DNA of 64,000 nt from the NCBI GenBank assembly GCA_020627705.1, contig JAHDGJ010000008.1, positions 112,037 through 176,036 on the forward strand, written 5' to 3'. Within the stretch, counting starts at the first letter, position 1. Each line of letters begins with the position of its first letter. The notes beneath the pieces are model-generated. The model was not told the origin of the DNA, ran no database searches, and saw nothing but the letters and a program-made list of their open reading frames with translations. The stretch comes from Saprospiraceae bacterium (GTDB taxonomy: Bacteria; Bacteroidota; Bacteroidia; Chitinophagales; Saprospiraceae). This document shows, one piece after another, positions 53,653 through 62,087 of this stretch. Both the position numbers and the translations under genes were made by a program.

Positions 53653-55872
53653 TTATCTTCTGCTCTTTTGCTTATTTATGATTCCGCTCCCGGTGCTACT
53701 TCCTGCTCTAGTTTTGGGTCTTACTAATTTCATTTCCTTTATAAGGTGATCTGCCCCAGCAAATTTATCTACGATGAATAAGATATAACGGGCATCAACC
53801 ATAATGTTTCTGCATATTGAGGGATCATAATTTATATCACTCATAGTGCCTTCCCAAACACGGTCAAAATTGAGTCCAACCAGATTGCCATAAGCATCTA
53901 TAGCCGGAGAGCCAGAATTCCCCCCCGTGGTGTGATTGGTCCCTATAAAGCAGACAGGCACCTTTCCTGTTTTGTCTGTGTATTGGCCATAGTCTTTGCT
54001 ATCGAATAAGGAAATAAGTTTTTGCGGAACATCAAATTCATAATCTCCAGGCACATATTTTTCTATAACCCCATCTAAATAGGATATCGGGGTATAACAG
54101 ACAGCATCCCGAGGTTTGTATCCTTTGACTTGTCCATAAGTCACTCTCATGGTACTGTTGGCATCTGGATAAAATCGTTCATTTGGAAACGTTTCAATCA
54201 ATGAAGCCATATAAACCCTTTGTAAAGAGTCAATATCATTTTTTTGAGAGCTGTAAGGAGCAGCAACCTTTTCATTGTAAAGGGATTCCCAAGATTTTCC
54301 TAATTGGTATGCTGGATCTTCTTTAATTATAGAAATGGCTTCTTCTGGATTTTTAGAAAGAAGCTCCATGACCGCATCTTTGTTAGTAAAGATAGATTTG
54401 GAATAAATTAAATCCGCTAAGGCTTTATAGCTGTTTTTAGCTTTAAATAAGGGCGCACTTTTCTTAAAATCACTAGGTATAAATTGAGCGTCTACCTCTT
54501 GAGAATATAGTTCAGTCAAAGCGGCAAATACTTCTTGGTCTATGTTGGGGCGATAGTTTTTATAGAAATTCTGGAGATAGTTATTTAGTCTCCCTTTATA
54601 GTTATTGTATTCATCCTCTCCATTATTTTCATATCTACTGACAAGGTTTCTAATATAACGTTGCATATTGAGCAATTCGATATTTCGAATAGCGACCTCT
54701 TGATAATAATCTCTTGTTAAAGCAAGCTCTTCAATATTTTGATAAGCTGTTTCAAAATCTGCAAGCAGTTTTTTGGCACTAGGATCTTTGGCTGATTTGA
54801 TATATCGCTCTTCAAATTTTGCCTTTTTATCCAAGGCATTGGTAGCTTTTAATCCTTGGTTTTCACCGATCCATTTTTTCCAATAGTTGGCAACGCGAGC
54901 AAATTTGGACGCATATTGTAGCCTTACTGCCTCGTCGCCCCTCATATACTTATCGATTATCTTGAGTGCGGTATCTCTAATTTTAATTTTAGCAGGATTG
55001 AGTTTTTCTATAGTTTGTTTAACTGCTACTCCAGGTAGATATTGATTGGTTCTTCCCGGAAATCCAAAAACCAAAGTAAAGTCGTCCTCTTCAACGCCGT
55101 CAAGAGAAATAGGCAAAAAGTGTTTCGGCTTGTAAGGCACATTTTCTTCTGAATATTCGGCAGGTTGGTTGTCTGGGCTTGAATAAATTCTAAACAGTGC
55201 AAAATCACCTGTATGTCTAGGGAATACCCAGTTGTCTGTATCTGATCCAAATTTACCAATGGACTCTGGAGGAGTACCTACAAGTCGTACATCATTAAAA
55301 GTCGTCGTCACAAAAGCAAAGTATTGATTCCCTTGATAAAAAGGCCTTATTCGGACATCCTGAAATTCGCGTAGGCGATACCCACCTTTGATGAGTTCTA
55401 AATTTTGATCAATCATGGACTGTCGTTCTGTATCAGACATTTCTTTGGTCACACCTTCCAATGCTCTGTCACTAACATCGTCGATTCGGTCTATAAACGT
55501 TGCAAATAATCCGGGGTTTGGTAATTCCTCTTTTTTGCTCATGGCCCAAAATCCATTTTTGAGCAGGTTGTTTTCTACCGTTGAGTGGGACTGTATTTGC
55601 CCATATCCGCAATGATGATTGGTTAGCATTAGACCATCAGGAGAAATAACCTCGGATGTACAAAAACCACCAAAATGTACTATGGCATCCTTCAATGAAG
55701 AGTTGTTTACCGAATAAATATCCTCCGCGGTCATTTTCATCCCTAGAGACTGCATTTCGCCTTCGTTAAGCGATTTCAATAAGAGTGGCAACCACATCCC
55801 TTCTCCTGCTGTAGCCAAGTGCACAATACTTAGAAAAACGACGGATAGAAATCCTTTTTTTAAAATGCCCAT
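53653..55872 (-). CDS. S46 family dipeptidyl peptidase, DPP11-like
   Basis: A 739-residue secreted serine peptidase. After a signal peptide (1-22) the catalytic His lies in TNHHCGY (84-90) and the catalytic Ser is Ser653 in TGGNSGSPAID. Eighteen residues later is Arg671 (NFDRVWEG), the position that in Porphyromonas DPP11 (Arg673 versus Ser655) selects Asp or Glu at P1; DPP7 has Gly there. It probably releases acidic dipeptides in the periplasm. It is monocistronic, with its own terminator. Confidence 0.92.
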   Translation of the reverse strand: MGILKKGFLSVVFLSIVHLATAGEGMWLPLLLKSLNEGEMQSLGMKMTAEDIYSVNNSSLKDAIVHFGGFCTSEVISPDGLMLTNHHCGYGQIQSHSTVENNLLKNGFWAMSKKEELPNPGLFATFIDRIDDVSDRALEGVTKEMSDTERQSMIDQNLELIKGGYRLREFQDVRIRPFYQGNQYFAFVTTTFNDVRLVGTPPESIGKFGSDTDNWVFPRHTGDFALFRIYSSPDNQPAEYSEENVPYKPKHFLPISLDGVEEDDFTLVFGFPGRTNQYLPGVAVKQTIEKLNPAKIKIRDTALKIIDKYMRGDEAVRLQYASKFARVANYWKKWIGENQGLKATNALDKKAKFEERYIKSAKDPSAKKLLADFETAYQNIEELALTRDYYQEVAIRNIELLNMQRYIRNLVSRYENNGEDEYNNYKGRLNNYLQNFYKNYRPNIDQEVFAALTELYSQEVDAQFIPSDFKKSAPLFKAKNSYKALADLIYSKSIFTNKDAVMELLSKNPEEAISIIKEDPAYQLGKSWESLYNEKVAAPYSSQKNDIDSLQRVYMASLIETFPNERFYPDANSTMRVTYGQVKGYKPRDAVCYTPISYLDGVIEKYVPGDYEFDVPQKLISLFDSKDYGQYTDKTGKVPVCFIGTNHTTGGNSGSPAIDAYGNLVGLNFDRVWEGTMSDINYDPSICRNIMVDARYILFIVDKFAGADHLIKEMKLVRPKTRAGSSTGSGIINKQKSRR

Positions 55873-55944
55873 ATTCTATATGTTATCTTGTTTAATTTGT
55901 GCGTAATTTAAATCATTTGTAACACTCCAACCAATGATCAACCG

Positions 55945-56661
55945 ATGAAACTCAGTATTTGCTTAAGTGTTTCATTGTTCTCATTTGAACATTTGGCACC
56001 AATCTTTTTCTTTCTTCTTTTAGGGGCCATTTCAATCTATATTGCAAACAGACATTTGAACGATAAAGGACAGCGCATCTTGGGTGCTTCTATTGGTGCG
56101 ATTGCCTTATTGGGTGTGCTTTTACGAGCCACATACTTAATGAGCGTTGGTGAATTTTCCATTGAGGAAGAATTACCAATTCATTTGTGTAGAATCCTAG
56201 CCATTGCGGCGCCCTTTGCGTTATATTCTAGAAATAAAAAAGTTTTGGGTGTTTTATATTTTGCTATTTATGCAGGAACGTTAAACGCCAATTTAACTCC
56301 TGATGTGGATGCTGCTTACCCGGAGCTCAAATATTTTGCTTATTGGATGATGCATTCGGTGTTGCTTGTTGTGCCATGGTACGCTATTTCTGTGTATAAG
56401 TTTAAAATAAATTGGAAAGACTTTGTTAACGCATTTTACTTTCTCAATCTGTATTTCGTTGGGATTACCCTTATAAACTGGCTCTTAGGAAGCAATTATT
56501 TTTATACATGCTATAAACCAGTAAGTGGCAGTTTATTGGACCATTTTGGAGAATGGCCTATGTATGTAATCGTGACGTATTTGTTAGGCCTATTATTGAT
56601 GTTTATCCTTTATTTCCCTTGGTGGATAAAGAATAGAACTACTCAAAATCGTGGAGCGTAA
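55945..56661 (+). CDS. TIGR02206 family membrane protein (YwaF-like)
   Basis: A 238-residue integral membrane protein with about seven hydrophobic helices. The conserved features are the buried polar LPIHLCRILAIAAP near residue 75 and YFAYWMMHSVLLVVPWYA near 128, both typical of TIGR02206/YwaF. Function is not established. The gene is divergent from the S46 peptidase. Its last 23 bp overlap the FKBP gene tail to tail. Confidence 0.85.
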   Translation: MKLSICLSVSLFSFEHLAPIFFFLLLGAISIYIANRHLNDKGQRILGASIGAIALLGVLLRATYLMSVGEFSIEEELPIHLCRILAIAAPFALYSRNKKVLGVLYFAIYAGTLNANLTPDVDAAYPELKYFAYWMMHSVLLVVPWYAISVYKFKINWKDFVNAFYFLNLYFVGITLINWLLGSNYFYTCYKPVSGSLLDHFGEWPMYVIVTYLLGLLLMFILYFPWWIKNRTTQNRGA

Positions 56662-57076
56662 CATCGAAGGCAATGACCGTATTTCCAGGAATACTTCCAG
56701 ACCCAGAGCTGCCATAAGCTAATTGGGATGGAATAATTAAAGTGCCACTAGAACCTTTAGACAACAAAGGAATTCCTTTTTGCCATCCCACGATGACCTG
56801 CCAAAGACCAAAGGAAATATCTTGTCCTTCATCAAAAACACCACCATCCAAAAAATAGCCTTCGTAGTCAACAGTAACGGTATTGTTGATGTTTGGAAAC
56901 TCTTCACTTGTACTGGTTTGGATGGGAATAAAATATATGCCGTCCTCGGTGACAGTACTGTTGGTTATGTTTTGCTCCGTGAGGTAGTTTTCGATGAGCA
57001 TGATGTCTTCATCAAATTGACTGTCTCCACATCCTCCTAATCCAAGGGCAATTAATAACAAAAACAAAACTCTCAT
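56639..57076 (-). CDS. FKBP-type peptidyl-prolyl isomerase lipoprotein
   Basis: A 145-residue lipoprotein (lipobox LGGC, Cys16) carrying one FKBP domain. TVTVDYEGYFLDGGVFDEG starts the domain, and VGWQKGIPLLSKGSSGTLIIPSQLAYGSSG includes the hydrophobic pocket and flap. It should assist folding at the outer membrane or in the periplasm. Short FKBP lipoproteins of this type are common in Bacteroidota. Confidence 0.92.
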   Translation of the reverse strand: MRVLFLLLIALGLGGCGDSQFDEDIMLIENYLTEQNITNSTVTEDGIYFIPIQTSTSEEFPNINNTVTVDYEGYFLDGGVFDEGQDISFGLWQVIVGWQKGIPLLSKGSSGTLIIPSQLAYGSSGSGSIPGNTVIAFDVTLHDFE

Positions 57077-57134
57077 AAGGTATTATTGAAAATCATTAAT
57101 AGTTATATCAAAAATTATTGGAGCGTTCTAATAC

Positions 57135-57149
57135 GCGAATTTTATTCGC
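57135..57149 (-). other. Small inverted repeat after endonuclease I gene
   Basis: GCGAAT-N3-ATTCGC lies 22 bp beyond the endonuclease stop. It lacks a clear U-run, so it is at best a weak terminator or mRNA-end hairpin. Confidence 0.25.
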
Positions 57150-57170
57150 ATAAAGATGTTTCGCATTTCT

Positions 57171-58247
57171 CTATTTAACAACGAATGGTTTAATCTTTTC
57201 GCGTTGGTCAATTTTGATTTTTACAAAATAAAGCCCTTTATCTAGTTGATGATTTAAACCAAGCGTTGTTGCACGCTCAAAGTTTTTGGAAAGTAAGATT
57301 TTACCCAAAGAAGAATAAATCTCAACGCTCAAATTACTTACGGATTCTTCAAATTTTAAATTGAGTCTTTCTTGATTGGGATTAGGGTAGAGTATAAAGT
57401 CAAAATTGTTTTTAATCTCTTTGGTTGAGACCGTTTGGGCACACTGCTCATCCATGAAACTTTGACAAAAAGTTCTTGTTGCCACGGAGCAATCTAATAC
57501 AAAAGGATTAGGGTTGCCATTTTGATACTCACCAATTGCGAAACTTCTAAAATACTCTAGCGAATCTACAGGATCTAGGATATGCCATTGACAAAGCGTT
57601 TCTCTCTGTAATTCGAAGAAAGTAGGATCTGCCGCATTTGCTTCATTTCTATACATCGTATAGAAGTACATTATAGCACGGGCTATATTTCCTTTTATTG
57701 ATTCTCTAGGTTCAAAATGCGTAGCGTTGTTTTCGCTATACAAATCAATCTGACTAGGGTTGGGTATGCTGCTTTGTTGAAATTGTTGAAAAAACCAATC
57801 TTCAGTAAGTTGGTCCTGGATTTCACCAAAAGGTTTTGAGCTTCTTGCATTGTTTACAAATACTCTAGATGGGAATAAATGATGCATGTCGCTTCGTGCA
57901 TTGCCATTTTCGGCGCCTTTAGATCTGGGGTAGCTGTGTTCGCAATTTATACCGTTGGCTGCACCATCCATAAAAAGAAAAGGCCGAGGTTCCTCTGATG
58001 GATCAAGATAAAGTTTGTGGTTGGTATAAATTCCCGCAACCGTATCATTGACATTATATATTTCAGAATATAAGACATCCCGTGCGGCGCCATAATCTAA
58101 TACGGTAGTTGGTTTGTAGTTAACAACCAACTGATCAATTAATGCTTGGTCTTCTAATTCAGGCAGGACAGAAGTGAAGTACCACTGCGCATTTAATTCG
58201 GTAGAAAGAACGGTTAAGAAAAAAAGGTAAAATATTTTTTTACTCAT
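57171..58247 (-). CDS. Secreted endonuclease I with T9SS sorting domain
   Basis: A 358-residue exported nuclease. The signal peptide ends near residue 20. The His-Me finger-type endonuclease I domain includes INCEHSYPRSKGAENGNARSDMHHLFPS (near 105-130), with the catalytic His and metal-binding residues, and ESIKGNIARAIMYFYTMY near 187. The final ~80 residues form a T9SS sorting domain (FILYPNPNQERLNLKF, LDKGLYFVKI). It probably degrades extracellular DNA for nutrients or biofilm turnover. Confidence 0.92.
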   Translation of the reverse strand: MSKKIFYLFFLTVLSTELNAQWYFTSVLPELEDQALIDQLVVNYKPTTVLDYGAARDVLYSEIYNVNDTVAGIYTNHKLYLDPSEEPRPFLFMDGAANGINCEHSYPRSKGAENGNARSDMHHLFPSRVFVNNARSSKPFGEIQDQLTEDWFFQQFQQSSIPNPSQIDLYSENNATHFEPRESIKGNIARAIMYFYTMYRNEANAADPTFFELQRETLCQWHILDPVDSLEYFRSFAIGEYQNGNPNPFVLDCSVATRTFCQSFMDEQCAQTVSTKEIKNNFDFILYPNPNQERLNLKFEESVSNLSVEIYSSLGKILLSKNFERATTLGLNHQLDKGLYFVKIKIDQREKIKPFVVK

Positions 58248-58273
58248 ACCACCAAAGGTATGGTAGTATCCTC

Positions 58274-58615
58274 TTAGTTGAGGATTTTCTTGCGAAAAAT
58301 GATTCCTTTTTTGGCGTCATACATTGGCTGAACACCTAAATTCATTAATTGCTTTTTAAAAGGATGTGCCTTTCCATCGATGATATAAACTTTACATCCC
58401 ATGGCTTTAGAAAGTTCTTTGTTTTGGCTTTTCCAACAGTTTGCCAATTCGAATGCAGTGCTGTTATAATCTTTGTCCCATTTTCTACCAATTATAACTT
58501 CCAGTTCGAAAATGCCTTTTTCAAAGGATAGTAATTTGGAAGAAACTCCAAAACTCACACGATAGTACATGTCTGTCTTCGTGAAATGTCTTCTGTTTAT
58601 GTGATCGATGTTCAT
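58274..58615 (-). CDS. Hypothetical 113-residue protein
   Basis: Not recognised. The protein is basic and soluble-looking, with alternating beta-like segments (YYRVSFGVSSKLLSFEKGIFELEVIIGRKW) and a central helix (NSTAFELANCWKSQNKELSKAMG). It has no signal peptide. It lies on the same strand 26 bp upstream of the endonuclease I gene. Codon use resembles its neighbours, which supports a real gene, but no domain backs it. Confidence 0.5.
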   Translation of the reverse strand: MNIDHINRRHFTKTDMYYRVSFGVSSKLLSFEKGIFELEVIIGRKWDKDYNSTAFELANCWKSQNKELSKAMGCKVYIIDGKAHPFKKQLMNLGVQPMYDAKKGIIFRKKILN

Positions 58616-58869
58616 GATATCTTCTGAGGTGCAGAAATTATGCCGAAAACTAATTTTTCACTCCTCTTTGGATCATGAAGCTCCCTTTTAAAGATGCGTA
58701 AAGCCCCGTTTTTATTGAGCCTTATCGACTTTTTTAACCCCAAAACATATGTAAATTATTTTTAATATGTATTTAGAATTAATTCTCTAATACCCTTAAA
58801 AATCTGCGAAACTTATTGACTCAATCTATGTTAAACAATGGAAGCTTTATATGTATAAGCCACACAAAA
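58616..58869 (+). promoter_or_regulatory. Upstream region of the photolyase operon
   Basis: A 254-bp gap without a gene, presumably holding the photolyase promoter. It contains the palindrome ATTGACTCAAT (58815-58825) and GTTAAAC (58830-58836), whose complement GTTTAAC also lies upstream of the MerR/B12 regulator (43830-43836). No TAnnTTTG box with correct spacing was found. Confidence 0.3.
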
Positions 58870-60306
58870 ATGTCTCAACCTCTAAATATAGTTTGGTTCA
58901 AACGAGATCTAAGAACAAAGGATCACAAGCCAATCTATATGGCCCAAAACAGTGCTTTAGAGTATATCGCTCTTTATATTTTGGAGCCTTCATTGATAAA
59001 TCATCCACAGACTTCTACTAGACATCTTCAGTTTATATACCATTCTATTAAAGATTTGGAGGAAGAAATCCCGATTCAAATTTTTTTCGGAGAAGCAACA
59101 GAGGTATTTGACTTTTTGTGTTTGAAGTATAAGATCAAAGAAGTCTTTAGTTACCAAGAAAGCGATGTTGTTCTGACGTGGAAAAGGGACAAAAAAATAA
59201 AATCTCTCTTTGTTGATAAAGGTATTAGTTGGTCAGAGTTTCAAAGGGATGGAATTATGCGCGGCATAAAAAACAGAACAGGCTGGGACCAGTCTTGGTA
59301 CAAATTCATGAATGAAAAAATCCCGGATGTGGACCTACGTTGTTCGGTGGGTTCTATCGACCATCCTTTTGAGCTTCCCAAAGCGTTAAAAAATGAGCTG
59401 CAAGATTTACCAAAGGACTTTCAATATCCAGGACAATCGAATGCATGGAAATATTTGACGTCTTTTTGCACCACCCGAGGCAAGGATTATCAAAGACATA
59501 TATCAAAACCAAGAGAAAGCAGAAAATCATGTTCAAGAATTTCACCCTACTTGGCATGGGGAAATTTAAGTGTTCGGCAGGCCTATCAATTTATCAAAGG
59601 GCATGAAAATTATGCCTCAAACAAACGTGCTTTTAGAGCTTGTTTGATGCGCTTGAAATGGCATTGCCATTTTATACAAAAATTTGAGGTGGAATGCAGC
59701 TATGAATTTAAATGCATTAACAAAGGCTATGAACTCCTCGAGCATCAAAAAAATGAACAATTTATACAAGCATGGAAAAAGGGTCAAACAGGTTTTCCGT
59801 TGATTGATGCTTGCATGAGGTGCGTGAATGCCACGGGCTGGATAAATTTTAGAATGCGCGCAATGTTGGTTTCTTTTTTTTGCCATCATTTGGATCAAGA
59901 TTGGAGAGATGGGGTGTATCATATGGCTAACATGTTTTTGGATTTCGAACCAGGAATTCATTACCCACAATTTCAAATGCAGGCAGGAACCACGGGTATA
60001 AACACTATTCGGATGTATAATCCCGTAAAACAATCAAAAGACCATGATCCTAAAGGTATTTTTATAAAAAAATGGATTCCTGAGTTGTCGAAGTTAAACG
60101 AAAACCAAATTCATACGCCATGGACTTTGACATTGATGGAACAAGAATTATTACACATTCACATTGGAAAGGATTATCCCAAACCATTGGTGCAATTCGA
60201 AGAAGCAGCAAGACGAGCTCGTCAGAAAATCTGGGGGCACCGTCGACATCCATTGGTTCAAAAGGAAAAATATAGAATAGTCTCAACGCACACTAGAAAC
60301 AAATGA
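58870..60306 (+). CDS. Cryptochrome/deoxyribodipyrimidine photolyase
   Basis: A 478-residue flavoprotein. The N-terminal antenna domain starts [16 protein letters not shown] (residues 7-22). The FAD domain shows [53 protein letters not shown] and [24 protein letters not shown]. It repairs UV photoproducts with blue light or acts as a light sensor. The ATG at 58870 gives the correct N-terminus; an upstream TTG is rejected. It is the first gene of a light-response operon and overlaps the next by 4 bp. Confidence 0.93.
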   Translation: MSQPLNIVWFKRDLRTKDHKPIYMAQNSALEYIALYILEPSLINHPQTSTRHLQFIYHSIKDLEEEIPIQIFFGEATEVFDFLCLKYKIKEVFSYQESDVVLTWKRDKKIKSLFVDKGISWSEFQRDGIMRGIKNRTGWDQSWYKFMNEKIPDVDLRCSVGSIDHPFELPKALKNELQDLPKDFQYPGQSNAWKYLTSFCTTRGKDYQRHISKPRESRKSCSRISPYLAWGNLSVRQAYQFIKGHENYASNKRAFRACLMRLKWHCHFIQKFEVECSYEFKCINKGYELLEHQKNEQFIQAWKKGQTGFPLIDACMRCVNATGWINFRMRAMLVSFFCHHLDQDWRDGVYHMANMFLDFEPGIHYPQFQMQAGTTGINTIRMYNPVKQSKDHDPKGIFIKKWIPELSKLNENQIHTPWTLTLMEQELLHIHIGKDYPKPLVQFEEAARRARQKIWGHRRHPLVQKEKYRIVSTHTRNK

Positions 60307-60935
60307 AAAGCATAAACCTCGAGGAGATAAGTAAGATGGATAAACTGTACAGAATCAATCTTATTAACTCCATTACCGGCATTAAACCTGCTAATTTGAT
60401 TGGCACCAAATCTATTGAGGGAGAAATGAATTTGGCGATTATTAGTTCGGTAGTGCATTTAGGAAGCAATCCCCCTTTGATTGGCTTTGTAATGAGACCT
60501 TCCAAAGAAGTAAGAAGAGATACTTTTGACAACATTATGGAAACTTCGTGTTATACCATTAATGCGGTGGGCATTGATTTTTTGGCAAAGGCACATTATA
60601 CTTCTGCTAAGTTTGAGTCTCATGTTTCAGAATTCGAACAGTGCCAGTTGACACCATTATTTGACGATGATTTTGAAGCTCCATTTGTTGGCGAAAGCGC
60701 ATTAAAATTTGCAATGAAAACTGTCGAGGTTTTGGAGATTTCGAATGGCACAAAATTTATTATTGGTAAGGTCCAAAAAATATTAGTAGACCCTAAAGGT
60801 TTGGCTACAGATGGCCAAATAGATTTAGAAAAATTAGACATTGCTGGAGTCTCGGGATTAAACGCTTATTATGCACTAAAAAAATCTTCTAGTTTTCCGT
60901 ATGCACGTCCAAATAAGCTCCCAAGCTGGGACTAA
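60303..60935 (+). CDS. Flavin reductase family protein
   Basis: A 210-residue FMN-binding split-barrel protein ([47 protein letters not shown], then TRD-like [21 protein letters not shown]). It should reduce or bind free flavin. It overlaps the photolyase stop (ATGA), so it could supply reduced flavin to the two photolyase-like proteins of the operon; that role is inference. Confidence 0.88.
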   Translation: MKSINLEEISKMDKLYRINLINSITGIKPANLIGTKSIEGEMNLAIISSVVHLGSNPPLIGFVMRPSKEVRRDTFDNIMETSCYTINAVGIDFLAKAHYTSAKFESHVSEFEQCQLTPLFDDDFEAPFVGESALKFAMKTVEVLEISNGTKFIIGKVQKILVDPKGLATDGQIDLEKLDIAGVSGLNAYYALKKSSSFPYARPNKLPSWD

Positions 60936-60965
60936 ACCTTCTTTGGCACTTCATGTTACATTGGC

Positions 60966-61655
60966 ATGAAAAATTATTTGATCATTGGTGGTTCTTCAGG
61001 TATTGGCAAAGCTACTGCAGAGTTATTGAGTAGTGAAGGACACCAAGTTACTGCCACGTACAACCAAAAAGCTACGGAGTCCTCTAAGGTGAATTACATT
61101 TTTTTGAATGTAGATGAAGATTTAGACCAATTAAAGATTCCTGATGTGTTGGATGGCTTGGTTTACTGTCCTGGTGCGATAGATTTAAAGCCATTTTCTA
61201 GAATAAAGCCCGAGTCATTTTTAGAAGATTTCCAACTACAGGTTTTGGGAGCTATCAAAGTCTTACAAAAAGCAGAAAAAGCATTAAAGGCGTCTCAGTC
61301 AGCTTCCGTTGTTTTGTTTTCTACTGTAGCGGTACAGCATGGATTTAATTTTCACACCAAGGTCTCCACTTCAAAGGGAGCCATTGAAGGATTGGTACGT
61401 GCATTAGCCGCAGAATGGTCTCCCAAAGTAAGAGTAAATGCTATAGCTCCTTCCTTAACAGATACGCCCCTTGCGGCCAAATTACTTTCTACCGATGAGA
61501 AGAAGGAGGCCAATGCACAAAGACACCCTTTGAAAAAAATTGGTGCTGCCCATGACATCGCTCATATGGTTCAATTTTTATTATCCGAAAAATCCGGTTG
61601 GATTACAGGTCAAGTCTATGCGGTCGACGGTGGAATGTCGAGCTTGAAAGTTTAA
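60966..61655 (+). CDS. SDR-family protein lacking the catalytic tyrosine
   Basis: A 229-residue short-chain dehydrogenase/reductase fold. The cofactor loop GGSSGIGKA is at residues 8-16 and the active-site-strand Ser119 is present in LFSTVAVQ. In the YxxxK motif the Lys is kept (K137) but the Tyr position is Val133 (KVSTSKGAIEGL). The C-terminal WITGQVYAVDGGMS is normal. It may bind NAD(P) without classical reductase activity. It is the third gene of the light-response operon. Confidence 0.88.
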   Translation: MKNYLIIGGSSGIGKATAELLSSEGHQVTATYNQKATESSKVNYIFLNVDEDLDQLKIPDVLDGLVYCPGAIDLKPFSRIKPESFLEDFQLQVLGAIKVLQKAEKALKASQSASVVLFSTVAVQHGFNFHTKVSTSKGAIEGLVRALAAEWSPKVRVNAIAPSLTDTPLAAKLLSTDEKKEANAQRHPLKKIGAAHDIAHMVQFLLSEKSGWITGQVYAVDGGMSSLKV

Positions 61656-61665
61656 ATCTAGTGCA

Positions 61666-61941
61666 ATGGAATATTTGGATAGAGACACCAATCGAATTAT
61701 TGAAATGGCTTGGGAGGACCGCACGCCATTCGGGGCAATAAAAATGCAATTTGGTTTAAGTGAGGCAGAGGTGATAAAAGTAATGCGAAAGCACCTCAAA
61801 CGATCAAGCTTCAATCTTTGGAGAAAGAGGGTCCACAGTGGGGTGAGTCAAAAACATTTGAAGAAACGAAACCCCGAAATTTCGAGATTTAAATGTTCAA
61901 GACAAAGAGCCATATCGAATAACAAAATTTCCAAACGATGA
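61666..61941 (+). CDS. TIGR03643 family protein
   Basis: A 91-residue basic protein. The N-terminal half ([38 protein letters not shown]) is a helix-turn-helix-like TIGR03643 signature, and the tail is rich in Lys and Arg. Function is unknown, but members recur beside DUF2256 and cryptochrome genes, as here. DNA or nucleic-acid binding is plausible from the HTH-like pattern. Confidence 0.9.
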   Translation: MEYLDRDTNRIIEMAWEDRTPFGAIKMQFGLSEAEVIKVMRKHLKRSSFNLWRKRVHSGVSQKHLKKRNPEISRFKCSRQRAISNNKISKR

Positions 61942-62087
61942 AAAAATCTGAATTGCCTTCTAAAATTTGTCTCGTGTGTAAACTTCCTTTTAATTGGCGT
62001 AAGAAATGGGAAAGGGATTGGGATAGTGTGAAATATTGCAGTGAAAAATGTAGAAGAAATAAATCGCAAGTTGCAGAATCAAATTAA
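61938..62087 (+). CDS. DUF2256 zinc-ribbon protein
   Basis: A 49-residue protein, easily missed because of its size. It contains CxxC (CLVC, residues 11-14), [23 protein letters not shown] with a second CxxxC pair (34-38), and a basic tail: the DUF2256 zinc ribbon. Its ATG overlaps the TIGR03643 stop (ATGA). Its 3' end lies inside the start region of the cryptochrome gene. Function unknown; operon context is light-related. Confidence 0.9.
   Translation: MKKSELPSKICLVCKLPFNWRKKWERDWDSVKYCSEKCRRNKSQVAESN

Noticed and set aside
58801..58869. Longer photolyase start at TTG 58816
   Set aside because: Adds 18 residues without family similarity; the ATG at 58870 places the WFKRDLR motif at the normal distance.
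59617..60033. 138-codon minus-strand ORF inside photolyase
   Set aside because: Antisense to the FAD-binding domain, His/Ile/Phe-rich, no signal or domain.
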